In this document: one piece after another, positions 1 to 12,439 of the stretch
How positions within the stretch are numbered: position 1 is the first letter of the stretch
Layout: each line of letters begins with the position of its first letter
Source: Pseudisothecium myosuroides
Taxonomy: Eukaryota > Streptophyta > Bryopsida > Hypnales > Lembophyllaceae
NCBI GenBank assembly: GCA_951799445.1
Contig: OX637288.1
Location: forward strand, 1,490,501 to 1,554,500
Reading direction: 5' to 3'
Length of the DNA: 64,000 bases
Translations under genes and position numbers: made by a program
The notes under the pieces: model-generated
What the model saw: only the letters and a program-made list of their open reading frames with translations
The model's database searches: none
Told to the model about the DNA's origin: nothing

Positions 1-1260
1 TCGTTTTTAGTACGCTAGAAGATGCACTGCCGAGTCGTTTAGACGGCGTATGAAAAAATCGGGGAAGTAATATTTCGTTGCAGACCACGGTTTGCTGACT
101 GAGAGTTACGACTGTGGAGGGAAGGGGGTCGACTGAAAGTTTTGCCAGGCCAACTGAAGCTTGCTCGGCTCATGGACAGCACACTTGGAGAAGTTTAGAC
201 GTTACTGAAATATTGTCAAGATATTACTTAAATACAAGTGCAATGAGCCATGATGACTGTGTAAGTGTTGAGATACGAATTTGATGCTTTGACAAGTGGG
301 AGGTGAACTCAATTGCGGAACACCGGTATGCAGTGGATTTTGAGCAAGTTCTGTTAGCATGTTCTTTAGTTGGAAATTGCATCTACTTGTTCTCCAACTT
401 CAATTTGGCAGGCTTAGCAGGTCTGATGTTCACTAAAAAAACCATTACAAGTTGTCTGTACTGTAATCTACTAATTAATAGTTTCATTATGAGAGAATGT
501 TGACCATTGTGTTTTAGGTCAAATGTTTTGACCAATGTTCAAGGAGCCGGAGTTGGGGATATTTTTTGAGCTATACCAGCTATTTTCTTCCATTCCCATA
601 TTGAATTAGTTTTTCAAGTAATTGAGTCCGATTATTTTCTCTTTTTTTAATTGCAAGTAGAAATTTTATAGATTTTTTCACTGTTTTTTTTCCCAATTCC
701 ATGGTTTCTACCGGCTAACTTTGAACTAGCTGCCAGTTTCCCCGAGCATTGCAAGGCCCGTATGGGAATTCCTCGGTCCAACTTGTCCCTTCAGTGTAAT
801 TTAGCTTGCCACTGTTGCTAGTACCATTAACTGAATATTGAACTTCCTCAAACTTGCTTTCTCAACCTTCAAATTCCTTCTCTCCGTATGCTCCCATTTT
901 GCAACTATACATGAATGATTTTTTACTTTTATTTTTCTAGAAATGTAATCATATCCTAAAAAAATAAAATATTTTTATGAAAATTTAAAACTATTGTAAA
1001 ATTTTGAATAAAAAGTGAAAAAAGTCATATCAAATGCAAAATATGTTGAAAAAGTCCAAAATAATTTTTGTAGGTGTAAGTTATAGTGCAGAACTTTGCA
1101 GTGCAAATGGTAATTTTCTGTATCATCCTAAATTTAGAAAATTAGCACTTCATGGTTATTGACCCAAAGTTCAAATTGTAATAAAATTTTGAATTTTTGA
1201 ATTTTTTTCAGATTTTCAAATTATTCAATGTCTGCAACTACCATATGTACCTTCATTTCA
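1..1260. repeat. Segmental repeat, copy 1 (runs off left edge)
   Basis: This stretch matches 21461 onward in direct orientation, nearly base for base over the first 120 bases and clearly, with small indels, to about 900. A third, more diverged copy is at 4655-5420. Recognisable shared phrases include gatgcactgccgagtcgttt and caggccaactgaagcttgct. I see no convincing coding sequence in it; the small ORFs are not conserved between the copies. Confidence 0.9.
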
Positions 1261-3300
1261 AAGTTTATAGAAAATGGACATTTTACGCAAAAGTTATGAG
1301 CAAAAAATTACTTGTCTAAGGCCAAGGGGACAAAAAAAGGACAAGTGTTTCTTGGAACGACCCATGTTTCAGAATGCAAGTTGAATGAAGCTCACTTTGT
1401 TGACTTCTACACCATATACAATTAAATATTTTTAGAAATCCTTTAGACAATAGCCACAAGTCTACTAGAAGACCATCACAAGGGGCTTTTTGCATTTCCC
1501 TCTCTCACTAAACGACAATCTTATGACTTTTTTTTGTGGCATAGGGAAAAGTCATAGAATTGTCACTCACATAGGGAAAAGTGAGACAAGAAAACAAAAA
1601 AATGCCCCTAGTGCATCTCTTCCAAATTTCAGCTCCAAATTTATTTTTATAGGCCCTAAGTAGTAATAAAACCCTCCAATTTGGCATTTGTGACATATAA
1701 TTGGGGGCTATTTTTGGATAGTAAAACATATTTGAAAATAGCAAAAACATTAGTCAAGGTTTAGAATAGTCATGAATACCTTACCTATAAATCTTGAGTC
1801 ATTTGGAGCCTAAATACAAAAGTTATGGCCAAAAAAACAAAAAGGACGTAGGGTGTGACGAAAATTAGGATAGGTGTTTCTTGCAATCACCCACAAGTCA
1901 ATTTTCAAGTCTCACTCCCTTGACGCCAAATCTTCCCAAAAGTGTTGTCATATAGATATTTTGGAGTGTATAGGAACTTGGGATTATAGTATGAAGCCTT
2001 AAGTCCAACATTTTAGCTCTCCACCAATCAAATTTTCATTGAGAATTCAAAGGACCTTGGGTCTTGGGACGTAATGTGAAGTGACCCTAAATTTCCAATC
2101 TTTTTACACAAAAACGTCTAATTGAGTACATGATTCAAAGATAGATTCACATGTACTTCATATTTAAGATCCTATAGTACTCAAAATTTCATGATTTACG
2201 AATTCACATTTTAAGAAATCTGAAGTTCTGAAACCAGGAAACAAGCTCTGTTCTTGTTGAAAGGGAACACTCTAGAGGACAAGATCATATCAGCACACTC
2301 GAAGTATCGGTTCAGTTAACAGCCTCAAACCTTTGAATATCTATCATTTGAATAAAAATCGACAGTTTGCGTTACTTGGATTTTCTGGGAAATCATCCCT
2401 GGTTCCCGGATCGCCATTCCCAGGTTAAGGTTGGAATTCCCTGTCATGTGAATTGCGTCCTAGCTATTGACTGCGTAGGTACTGTACTCCGCTATGGAAA
2501 TTAAAGTTCAATTGAAAGCACAACGTCAGTTTCCCGTTTGCCTCGTTTCTCCAGATCCTCCAGTTCCTACTGTGGTGTTTAATCATCAAATTAATCTCCC
2601 GAAATTGAGACATGAACAATCTCTTGGTGTACGTAGTTTCAAATGAGTATTCTACTGATCAGTTAGAAACTGCCAACTTACTTCATGCATTTTTAATAAA
2701 TAAATCCTTGTTATAGTTTCTGTAAATGCATGCTAGCTCACAAGTCCAAACACTATTTGCCAGAAAGATAAGAAATCTCTGGACCTATACCTTCTGATTT
2801 GAACGTCAAAAGAGTCTCAAAGAATCGATTGTACAGTACAAACACACATACGACAACATCACGCTAATTTAGAAATTTGGAATGCCAAGGCACTGAAGTT
2901 GGTCTCTCACAGCGGAACTTAATTACTGAATTGAACTGCATAATTGTAAAGAAGTCGAAATTCTGAAATTATAATACCACGCAGTTAACACTCTGTTTTG
3001 GTATATCAGTCAATTTGAATGAAAAGTGTACAGTGCAAACGCAGCTAGCTAGATAGCTTCTCCACCCGTTTATCTAATCCATGTTTATGCTTCTGTCAAT
3101 GGTCACAGCTCCAATCTATGCAAGCACGAAAGATCAGAGCTTCCTGGACCGATAATTCTTTATCCTATCTGTACACTGAACGACGCTCAAAGAGTGGTTC
3201 CAAAAGCGCAAACTCTAACAATCAGATGATTGTATGAATTGACCCAAATCGGCACTAGCTAAAGAACAAAAACTTAGAATTGAAGCTGGATATAAATTAA
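1261..3300. other. AT-rich intergenic sequence with repeat remnants
   Basis: I see no gene here. Around 1300-1355 is the right end of a dispersed repeat whose end reads roughly ggacaagtgtttcttg; the same end recurs near 1893, 10236 and 18383, and inverted near 25630. The part from about 2200 to 3300 has more ordinary base composition but holds no ORF with recognisable content. Confidence 0.6.
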
Positions 3301-3306
3301 ATCAAA

Positions 3307-3907
3307 TTAGCAAATACGATCGCTCCAGAAGACAGAGTGCTTCATATACCGAACCCGTTGGAGACGTCGCAGCACTTGCTTCCCACAAAGGCCAATCCCC
3401 TCCACCACCACTTTCTTCTCCCACTGATCAGCAAAGACATTCGATCACCACGCCAGGAAACGTCTTCAAGGCGTCCACCACTTTTGTCTTGCGGCAGTTG
3501 CTACAGAGCTGCGGAGCATAAAACTCGAGATACTGTAGGAGTCATCAACTCGGTGGGGACGTTCGTTGCACAACCAAAACAGGATACCCGCCGTAGTGTG
3601 GGTAGTCGCGGTTGGGCCACCATGGTGCACTGGGAGTGGGATATGGATATGGATAAGGATATGGATCTTCCCGTCGAATGTGCACCTGTTCTCTGGCTGG
3701 ATTAATGCATATGAGCTCTCCGCCACGGCTGAAATCAGGGTGTTGGTTACGGAAGGAGCGACGGTAGTAGTAGACGTCGTTGTAGAATGGAGGCGTTCGG
3801 AAGGATACTGGTGCGGGATCTTGGTAGAAAATGCCGTCTCGGTTGAACCGTGGAACGCAATTGTTAACGTATATGAGCTCACCGTAATTATCATAGTACC
3901 ATGCCAT
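3307..3907 (-). pseudogene. HMA-domain protein, broken inverted copy
   Basis: This is the inverted paralogue of the intact gene at 20396-20947. It begins with an ATG in the same context (ACACCATGG) at 3907, followed by MAWYYDNYGE, and matches the intact protein through the tyrosine/proline-rich N-terminal half, including a longer PYPYPYP run. Two adjacent in-frame TGA codons (3547-3542) stop it in the linker before the HMA domain. The HMA part is still readable (LEFYAPQLCSNC, then VVDALKTFPGVV) until a net 4-base insertion shifts the frame. The correct frame resumes at DQWEKKVVV and ends at a TAA at 3307-3309. The Cys pair reads C-S-N-C but sits one residue earlier than the usual HMA ligand pair. 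A hidden intron could in principle rescue it, but I see no good splice pair. Confidence 0.8.
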
Positions 3908-4540
3908 GGTGTTCGATCTCAATCTCCAAAACTGGTCCAATCTCCCCAAAACTGGTGCGATCTCTCGAGAACTGGTTCAATGTAACTGTTGTACGCCTGG
4001 TTTCGAAAAGTTGAATGAGCGCCTGGAAATGGAATTTACAGTGAGAATGGAAAATGTGGTTCAGACTCTGGACACGAACGAGTATCTGAACTGGCGATCG
4101 AAGTGTCGAGGGAGTTGAAATGAATACATGAATGAGCTATGTTGTTCTCAACCCTGTTTATATGTTTAAACATGGGTCTCGATTTTCTTTCGTTCCACGC
4201 AGGTTCAGTACGTGAAAAGCAACAGACTCATTCATGTACACAGAAAGGCACAGAAACCAGGGCGGGCATCGACCACAGTTGGAAATTCGGGGACACGTTT
4301 TTTATATATTTATTTAGTTTGGTTGACGGAAATTATTTCAACGGTGAAGAATCGGAATCGTGGGATCACGCGGGTGTCGCTCTTTCAATCTGTGACAGTC
4401 AATGTGGGTCCCTAGTTGCAAACAGTGATCGAGTCCGTCTGCAAACACGGGATCCGTACACTTTCGGTACGTGGGGTTCATATACTCTAGTGCACAACCG
4501 ATCAATACACAAATTTCAACGAACTTCTGGATGTTCTAGC
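3908..4540 (-). promoter_or_regulatory. Upstream region of the broken HMA copy, conserved with the intact copy
   Basis: Homology between the two HMA copies extends upstream of the start codon. The three short repeats of the type CCAGTTTT..GAGA before the ATG occur in both copies. The phrase tcaatgtgggtccc at about 4400 has its inverted counterpart at about 19875-19895. The inverted duplication therefore included several hundred bases of 5' flank. I cannot identify a TATA box or specific operator. Confidence 0.5.
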
Positions 4541-4654
4541 TAGCAGGAAGCGGATCCGCCGGTGCGTGCCTCATGATGCTGTCGATGACTTGATCGTCCG
4601 GTCTTGCAAGTCTCCGCAACATCGGAAATGTATGTTACGGGGATCGAAAATGAC

Positions 4655-5420
4655 TGTTGGTCCCTCGCCATCCTTAATTTCTTTTCGTGTTGAGTATACT
4701 AGAATATGCACTGACGAATCGTTTGGATGGCGTATGAAAATAAACATTGTTGCAGACGAAGGGTTGCTGTCCGATTGACAGTTAAGCTTAATTATTTACT
4801 AGTGCGAAATATTGAAGGGTGATCGACTTGGAAGAATTTCCAGGCCCACTGAAGCTACTAGGCTCGCGCGATCACGTACAGAACACTTGGAGAATTTTAT
4901 TCGTTACTGAAATATTGTAAACTATTCGCATTTGGAAAGAGTAATGATGACTGTGATCGAGTATTGAGATATTTGATGTTTTGACAATTGAGAGGTTAAC
5001 CCGATTCCGGAGTACTCAGTGGCCAATGAGCAAGTTCTGTTAGTATGCTTTTTCCTTGGAAATTGCATCAGCTTATACTCCAAGTTGAATTTGGCACCCC
5101 TAGCAGGCTCGAGTGCTCGACGCGATGTTAACTGAAAAAACCGCTTCACGTTGACTGTCTGTATTCTGAAACTCTGAAACTCTGTATTCTATACCAATTA
5201 CTAATTTCAATATGTGAGAATCGTGATGACTGAGAATGTTCGAGGACCATCTGGGAATGCCGGGATCCATGCCAGTTTCTTTCATTAATTAGCGGAATTT
5301 TTGCTGCTAGTGCTGTTAATATCGTTCTTCCATGGCTAATGGCTGTTAACCCTTGAAATTAATGGACAAATCAACTTCTCTCTAACTTGGTCGAACTTCT
5401 TTAGTTTTCTTAATTAAAAC
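4655..5420. repeat. Segmental repeat, copy 2 (diverged)
   Basis: Direct-orientation relative of 1-1260 and 21445 onward. It begins at about the phrase ccttaatttcttttcgtgtt, also found at 21446, and continues through gcactgacgaatcgtttgga and the caagttctgttag motif. It is clearly more diverged than the other two copies are from each other, so it is the older branch. No gene is visible. Confidence 0.8.
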
Positions 5421-8400
5421 ACACATTTCAAAATTTTGATATTTTGCTCATGTTGTAATATATATTCAAAGTTTAACTCAATTTTTCATAATTGAAAGCA
5501 TTCAAATGAATTTGATAAGATTTGTTAAATTAATTGCTTTGTAAAAATCATAGTGTTTACAAAAATTCTTAAAATAAAATGACAATTTTAAGAGAATTGA
5601 AGGTAACAAGTGATAAACATCATGGTATTATTGCATTTTTCTTTGAGCTGACACCAAGAAATTTTGATAGAAAAAGTTTAAAAGTAGTGTATTTTAAGCT
5701 TTCTAAATGCTACCTCCAAAGTATCACAAAAATTACAATTTTAACAATTTTTGAAAAAAATAAAAATAAAAATGGAATAAAAAGAAGATTTTAAAAAGCA
5801 AATGCTCTTAAATAAGATTAAAAGCATTTAAAATTAAAAAAACTATGTAAAAATTGTTGTTTTACTTTAAAATGAACTTGATTCTTGCAATGTTGTTTAA
5901 CCCCTTAGCTCTTTGACGTCAAATTTTTGAACGACTAACAAATTGAAACTCATATTCCTTTCTCAAAATTCCTTAGATGAAAGTCACCTTAATTTGTGGA
6001 GATACTTTGTCAAGTTCTTGTCTTGTCTAATAGTTGGATTTGGTATCAATAGAGTACATATTTTCTAAAATTACAAATGAAGAAGTATATCAAGACATCA
6101 AGTGATTGACCAAGCCAAAATTGCATTGATTCTAGTTCAAAATTGGATTTGGGTGATTGCATGATACACTTGTACTATTTTCTGTCACATGTTGCATGCT
6201 GATTAGTTTTTTGGCCATAACGTTTGCATTTTGACTCCAAATTACTCCAAATTCATAGAGAAGGTACTTATAACTATTATACACCTTGTCTAATTTTTTG
6301 AAATTTAAAAAAAAGTGTTTTACTATTTAATAATAGCCCTCAATATTTTGTCACAAATGCCAATTTGGGGGGGTTTAGTACTATTTAGTATCCATAAAGA
6401 CAAATTTGGAGCTGAAATTTGGTATAGATGGTCTTCTAGTAGACTTGTAGCTATTATACAAAGGAATTCTAAAAATACTTAATTTTATGTCGTGTAGAAG
6501 TCCACAAAGTGAGCCTCTTTCTACTTGCATTTTGAAACATATAAAAAATTATTTTGGTGGGTTTTTTCTTGAATGACCATCTCCATAGAGTTGCTACAAT
6601 TCTACAAATGGACAATTTAAATTTATTTAAATTTAAATTTTTTCCTATTTTATACTTATTAAAACATCACGGTATGTATTTTCTAGCGATTTGGCACCGG
6701 GTTTGGCACTTTTCTAGTTCTCCTACTTAGAGAATTTTTTAATGAATTTCCTTCGGTGGTTACCTTCATCTTAAAGGTGCATACATTGGCCATATTTTTT
6801 TATTTTTTTAAATTGATTTTCTAATTTTAAAGTACTCCACAAAAATCATGAGTACTGTTGCAAAACGCAACAAATAGTACAAGTGTTTTGCGCAATCATC
6901 CATTTGCAAAAATGAGGTCATGGATTTAAAAAACACAAAAATTTCAGAAAATCAATATGTCAAAAGAACATCATTTCGAACTTTTTCTTTAAAAATTTAT
7001 AAAAAAATATTGGTGATAGCATTGGTGAATCTAAAACACAAAATCTACAACTCTTATTTGTACATCAATTCCAAAATGTTCTTCCTAGTAGTACTTTGTA
7101 ATGATTTTTTTCAATTCTAAAGAACAAAAAAAATATACGTTTAGAGGTCAAGGATTAACCTTAGAAGAATGCTAGGATAGAGGACTAAAAGTATTATTTG
7201 GATGATCAAATACGATTTTAATATTTAAAAATGGATGATTTTCATCCATTTTTTGTGTGCAACATCATTAATGTTGTATGTGCACCAGTACACTATGTTC
7301 AAATCATAATAGTTGTTTTATAATTTTGAAAAAGGTAATTTTGTCAAATAAAAGGCCAGTACATCTACTAGTATATTTCAATACTTTGAGCTTTAATTTT
7401 TCATTAAAACTTGATTTTGACATTCAGAATAATTTCCTTGCTTTTCAAGAGAACTAACAAAATGAGGCTTCTAAAGTGTAGTTTTTACTTCACTTGGAAA
7501 TTTTGAAAATTTCCTAAAGATATGCATTTTCATAAAGCTTGAAGTTGAGAAACTATAAGTATATTTCTATATAGAGAGCAATAGAGAAATTTTCATATAA
7601 TGCAATGTTCTGTACTAGAATTTACTTCTAATTAAAAGTTCAAATTTTTTAAGCATGTTTGGTATTTGATATGAATTTTTTTCACTTTTTCTTCAAAAAC
7701 TCTTGGTTACTCGAAATTCACAAAGAAATCTAAATTTTAAAGAATTTCCCTTTGTCCTACTAAAAACCTCCAAAAAGCTTCCTCACGAGGGATTAACTAC
7801 ATTTTTAGTCTTTCTGATTGTGATATATGCATTTGAAAACTAGCAACCCATCCTTTAGATCTCTGCAAAATCTCCAACTTAGGCACCATCGTTTAGGCAC
7901 CCCAAATCCATGTGAAAAGTACCATTTTTGACAAAATTTGTAAACATTGCCATCTCTATCATTCTTGAAGATTTAAATGTTGGTAGCAACTTTCAGATTC
8001 TAGAAACATCTACTGCAACCTAAATACCCACAACAAAGATCCCTACACCAATTCAAAAACAACTCTTCAAAGTGTTGAAGTGGTCACCAAAACCATTGTC
8101 AATACTATTGTCTAAGGAAGCACAACTAGTCCAAGCTGTCTCATATAGGCAAGGCCAAGCTTTCTTGGCAAAGAATGCTCCCTAATCACTTGACTTGCCC
8201 CCACAAGGTCGGTCAACACGGTCAACACTTACCCAACAATTGAAATCTAAAAATAGAGCTTTTTAGAAGGACAAAAATTGTACTTGATTTGGAGTTTTTT
8301 AGTGGGACATAGGGAGTATTAGACATGTGATTTCATCTTTGAAAATTAAAATCAAAAAATCACTTTTAAATGGAGAAAATAAAGCAAATGATTTTGAAGT

Positions 8401-9139
8401 TAGAATATAGAGTCATGTATTTTGTTCTTTAGGGAGTAAACCTTAAACAATGCATTCTAAGATTGTGACCTCAAATTCAATATTCCATTAGAGGAAATTT
8501 AAAGTCTCAAGAGGGCCATTCGTTTTCAACAAAAAAATAAATACAATGAAATAAAAAATAATTATATATATATATATATATATAATTTAGATAATACAAA
8601 AAATAATATTTTAAAACGTTTTTGAATATTTTTAAAAATTAATTTTTTAATTCATGCTTTTTTGTATTTGCCCCCTTGTTGAAAGTCAAATAGTCCTCTA
8701 AAGGCCCCAAATTTTTTCTAATGCTTTGTTTTGTATGATCTATTTATACTAAATATGAGTGTAAATTTTATATTTTATTTTTCAAGTATGAAATCATATA
8801 TTTTCTACCAATGATTTAGAGTTTAAAAATAATTTGAAAAAATCTAAAATTTTCAACTCTACATTGCAATGTCCATGGTTTTGGAATCAAATTTAAAAGA
8901 AATCATTCAAATTGCTAAATTTTACATCAAGAGGAAAGATATATAAGTTGCCCAAATACACAAAAGGAATTTTTCATCCATTCTTTTTTTCATCTCCTTT
9001 TGTAGAGAGGTCAATATTACTTTAATACCGCTTGGTGAAGGAATTTCCAATTCCATTTATTGTAGGCACATTCAAAGAATTTCAAACTAAATATTAATTA
9101 AAAACACCCACATATTTGCATTTTAAATCTTTAAAGAGG
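5421..9139. other. AT-rich repeat-derived intergenic sequence
   Basis: No gene recognised. The sequence is very AT-rich with long A and T runs. Some stretches resemble dispersed repeats elsewhere (for example around 6350-6560 and 8900-9010; the latter resembles 25080-25260). A (TA)n microsatellite lies at about 8563-8583. Confidence 0.6.
8563..8583. repeat. (TA)n microsatellite
   Basis: About ten uninterrupted TA dinucleotides in an AT-rich region. Confidence 0.9.
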
Positions 9140-9516
9140 CATTTTCTGCCTCTATGTCCATTGAAGGGTTAAAAGCGTGGTTAGGAGATGGGTTGCATTC
9201 AGGGACTCAATTTTTTGAGGCTTTTTCATGCAAAGGCTACACCTCTGTAGAAGTGATGAAGAATTAAAATATATGTAATTTTGAATAATGGGGTTAGTAA
9301 AACCTTAATTATGCTCAAGATTTTGAATGGTGAACATTCAATTGAATATATCCTCTCTAGTCTCCACCACTTATCCACTAAATAATAATTGTCCTTCAAA
9401 GGGGTAATCAAAAGTTTGGATAGATTCTTGTTATCTAGAACGAAGTCAATTTTGAATGTATCTTTTTTAAAATTTTGACACAAGGTGCAAAGTAGAGCAA
9501 GTAGAGATGGCTAATA

Positions 9517-10236
9517 GTGTAGGGTCATTGCAAAAAACACATGTTGTTTCTCTCTCAAAATAGCCTATTTTACTGAGTACTATGACTTTTGGAATAAATT
9601 CTTTTAAATGAAATAAAATATGCAAAATTTTTAAAGCATTTGAAAAAGTATATTTGTAAAACCTTAGGCCTAGAAAAATTAATCTTTGAAGGTTATACGC
9701 AAAAAAAGAGCAATGGCAAATGCCAAAAAATAGTTACTTTGATGTTTGGTTTTTAGAAATAGTAAAATAAATTTCATAAAAATTTCATAAAAATTGTCCA
9801 TTTTTCCTAACTTGAAGGTGCTCCTTCTCAATCATTTGCATGTTTGGAGAAAAAATTGTATCCTCTACACTTGCATAAGGTAGTACAAATTGAGCTCGTG
9901 TGGAAGATGGATCAGTACTTTTTTATTTTTAGAAAATTTCTTTGTGGACTTGTGTAGCTTTAGTAGAAGTCCTTGTACTTCAATTTTGATCTTCAAATTT
10001 GCATTTTTGGATTGAAAATGGTACTAAAATTCCAAAATGGCAAAAATAGACATCTAATTGGGGGTTGTTTAAAGTAATAAACTGATTTTTCAAGAAGTGG
10101 AAAAATTACTCAATGTCCACAACTACCACAAATTTCATATCAAATTGACATACAACGTAAGAAAACCACCCATCCAAGGCCGAGGGGTCAAAAACAAGGA
10201 CAAGGGTTTCTTGCAATCACCTTGTAGAGAAACCTT
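9517..10236. mobile_element. Dispersed element with TTGCAAGAAACA-type inverted ends
   Basis: The left end reads gggtcattgcaaaaaacac and the right end reads caagggtttcttgcaatcac, an imperfect terminal inverted repeat. The interior is shared with other copies (parts of 15860-16260, 17900-18385 and 25630-26355), including the phrase caaaaatgcaaatttg or its complement. It has no coding capacity, so it looks like an old non-autonomous DNA transposon. Superfamily not determined; flanking duplications are unclear. Confidence 0.5.
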
Positions 10237-11553
10237 GCATGGCAAATAAGGGAAAAGGGGCATCTGAAGGCTAGAAGCAAAAAAAAAAGATGAAATACCA
10301 ATGCTTTATTATTTTTTAGTAGTGCAAGTTTGCAGTAATTTGATATTTATTAATTTTGTCATGGTTTATACAACTAATTTTAGGTTTGATATATAATCTT
10401 GAAAGTAATCTACAAAAGATATTGGATATAATCTAGAATCTAAGTATTAATTATAAAGAAATTAGCCAAAATTCAAAGAATTCTATAAATCTAAGAATTA
10501 CTTAGCCTTTTTTTTTCTTATGACCTATTTCCTTGAATTTGGCTTCTGAATGTAAATTTTCCTTATTTCTTGCTATTTTCATATCATTCTTTACAAAAAT
10601 TAGGTCCCTTGTGAAACTTTAAAAGAGAGTAAAACAAAATATAGCATTGCTAAGTAAAAAAATGATTAGATGATAGATTTGAAGGTTGATGATAGTAACA
10701 AAAATGAAGTTAACTTTGGTTGCTATATAATCAAGAGATTCTTCATGTGATACTCAAATTTTTATTAGTTCTAATTAGGTCTAACAAGAGAATGAATTAT
10801 GCAAATGCAAATGAAGGGGCAAAATATGCAAAGATTGTGTAAAGTACTTCTCAACATCCTTCCCTTACTAAACCCCATTTGGTCATGTATGCACCTTACA
10901 AGGTACTTTATCAAAAGACAATAAAAAATATTTTGATTGAATGTGATTTCCATATCTATTGTAGCCTATTTTTAGACCTTTGATACAATCACAACCTCAT
11001 TCTAGATCAATTGTGCATAACTTCATTAATTGACTAATATGGCAATTTAGCATCCTTAGATAATGTATAGAATCTTTGGGAGGTTATAATGTTTTTAGAT
11101 CATTATGTATGAATTAAATGAACTTTGTGCGGGTTAATTCAATTAAGGGTATTTAAAATGGAGTATGAAATAATAAGGAAAAATTAAGAAAACTCTTTAA
11201 AACAAAAATATTCTAGAAAATATTTTAGGAATATTTGAAATTATTCTCTAAATAAATTTTGTTAGGACCATAATGGAAATACAAGTTGGACATCTTTATT
11301 AGTAGTTTTTTTACAATTTTGAAATAAAATAGACCCAATCTTTCATATACATCATCTTACATTGAGAATATGACTTCCAAGACTATGACTATGAAGCCTA
11401 TGAAGCAATATGGAGTGAAATCACTTCTTAAAAACTATGATGTAATTTTATGTGAAATCACCTTTCAAATTATTATGAAACAGATTTGATCTGTGATGTT
11501 CTTACCTTATTAACCAATTTTTTCTTTCTAAGCTTCTAAAGATGTACATGATG

Positions 11554-12415
11554 TTAATCCTTAAAGGACCAAGGATATTTGAGCATAGCTCTTGTTTTCT
11601 TGACTAGCTCTTGGAACAAGCATAATTCCTCATTTATATGGAATAATCTTGATGATTGCCACCATTGAAATGAAAAAAGACTTATGTAGCTTTCCTATGG
11701 AAAAAAGATCTTCAAAATTGCACAAATTTGTTTTGCCAAAGCTCTAGACCTTAGACCTCTGCTTGACTCTTTGGACTTGGTTGGCTCTCAGTTGCCATGG
11801 TTGCTTTGACCCGGCTTTGGTGCTGCCTTGTAGACTTGGTGGTTGAGTTGATTCTTGGTTCTTAGCTTCTATTAAAAAAATTTAAAATTGTAGTGAAAAA
11901 TGTAAAAATTCCGCCGGGGACTTGGTCCTTAGGTTCGATGTACTTTTTCCCTTTTCGCAATGGAAATTGTCCATGTGTTTCACAACTTTTGAAAAAATGC
12001 CAGGGTTGACAAGATTGATGGAAGATGTTTGGTTAAGCAATACTTTGTACATATGCCGAAATGGAAATGTTGAAAAAAGAATGCTCAAAAGTGCTCCAAA
12101 AACTTTGAATTCTTTTCCATTGGTACATATCATCATGATATTAAAGTTAATATTTTTCAAATAAATTTGAGGTGTAAAAAAAAAGATAGGAGGATGTGAA
12201 GTGACGCCCCAAAGCGTCTTCTGCATTCTCAAAAAATTCACCAAAAATTGCACACTTGATCATTTCTGGATTGGATTGCACCAACAAATTTAGTAGAAAA
12301 AATCATCTATAGTTTTTTTGTTGTTTACAAGCTATTAGTGAGGTTAACATATAAAATTTTCTACAAATGTAGTGGTAAAAGCCACATGGTGGCTTTATGG
12401 TCCTTTAGGGGTTAA
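11554..12415. mobile_element. TTAA-flanked non-autonomous element
   Basis: It starts TTAATCCTTAAAGGACCAAGG and ends with the inverse, tggtcctttaggggTTAA. About 862 bp with no coding capacity. It belongs to the same terminal family as 14433-15193, 16775-17707, 29040-29954 and 33591-34526. Confidence 0.6.
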
Positions 12416-12439
12416 TCATTTTATGTTCAACTCAAGGCA

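Noticed and set aside
3337..3985. Several overlapping ORFs on both strands around the broken HMA copy
   Set aside because: Only the minus-strand frame starting at 3907 aligns with the intact paralogue; the other frames are by-products of its repetitive PYPYP-coding sequence.
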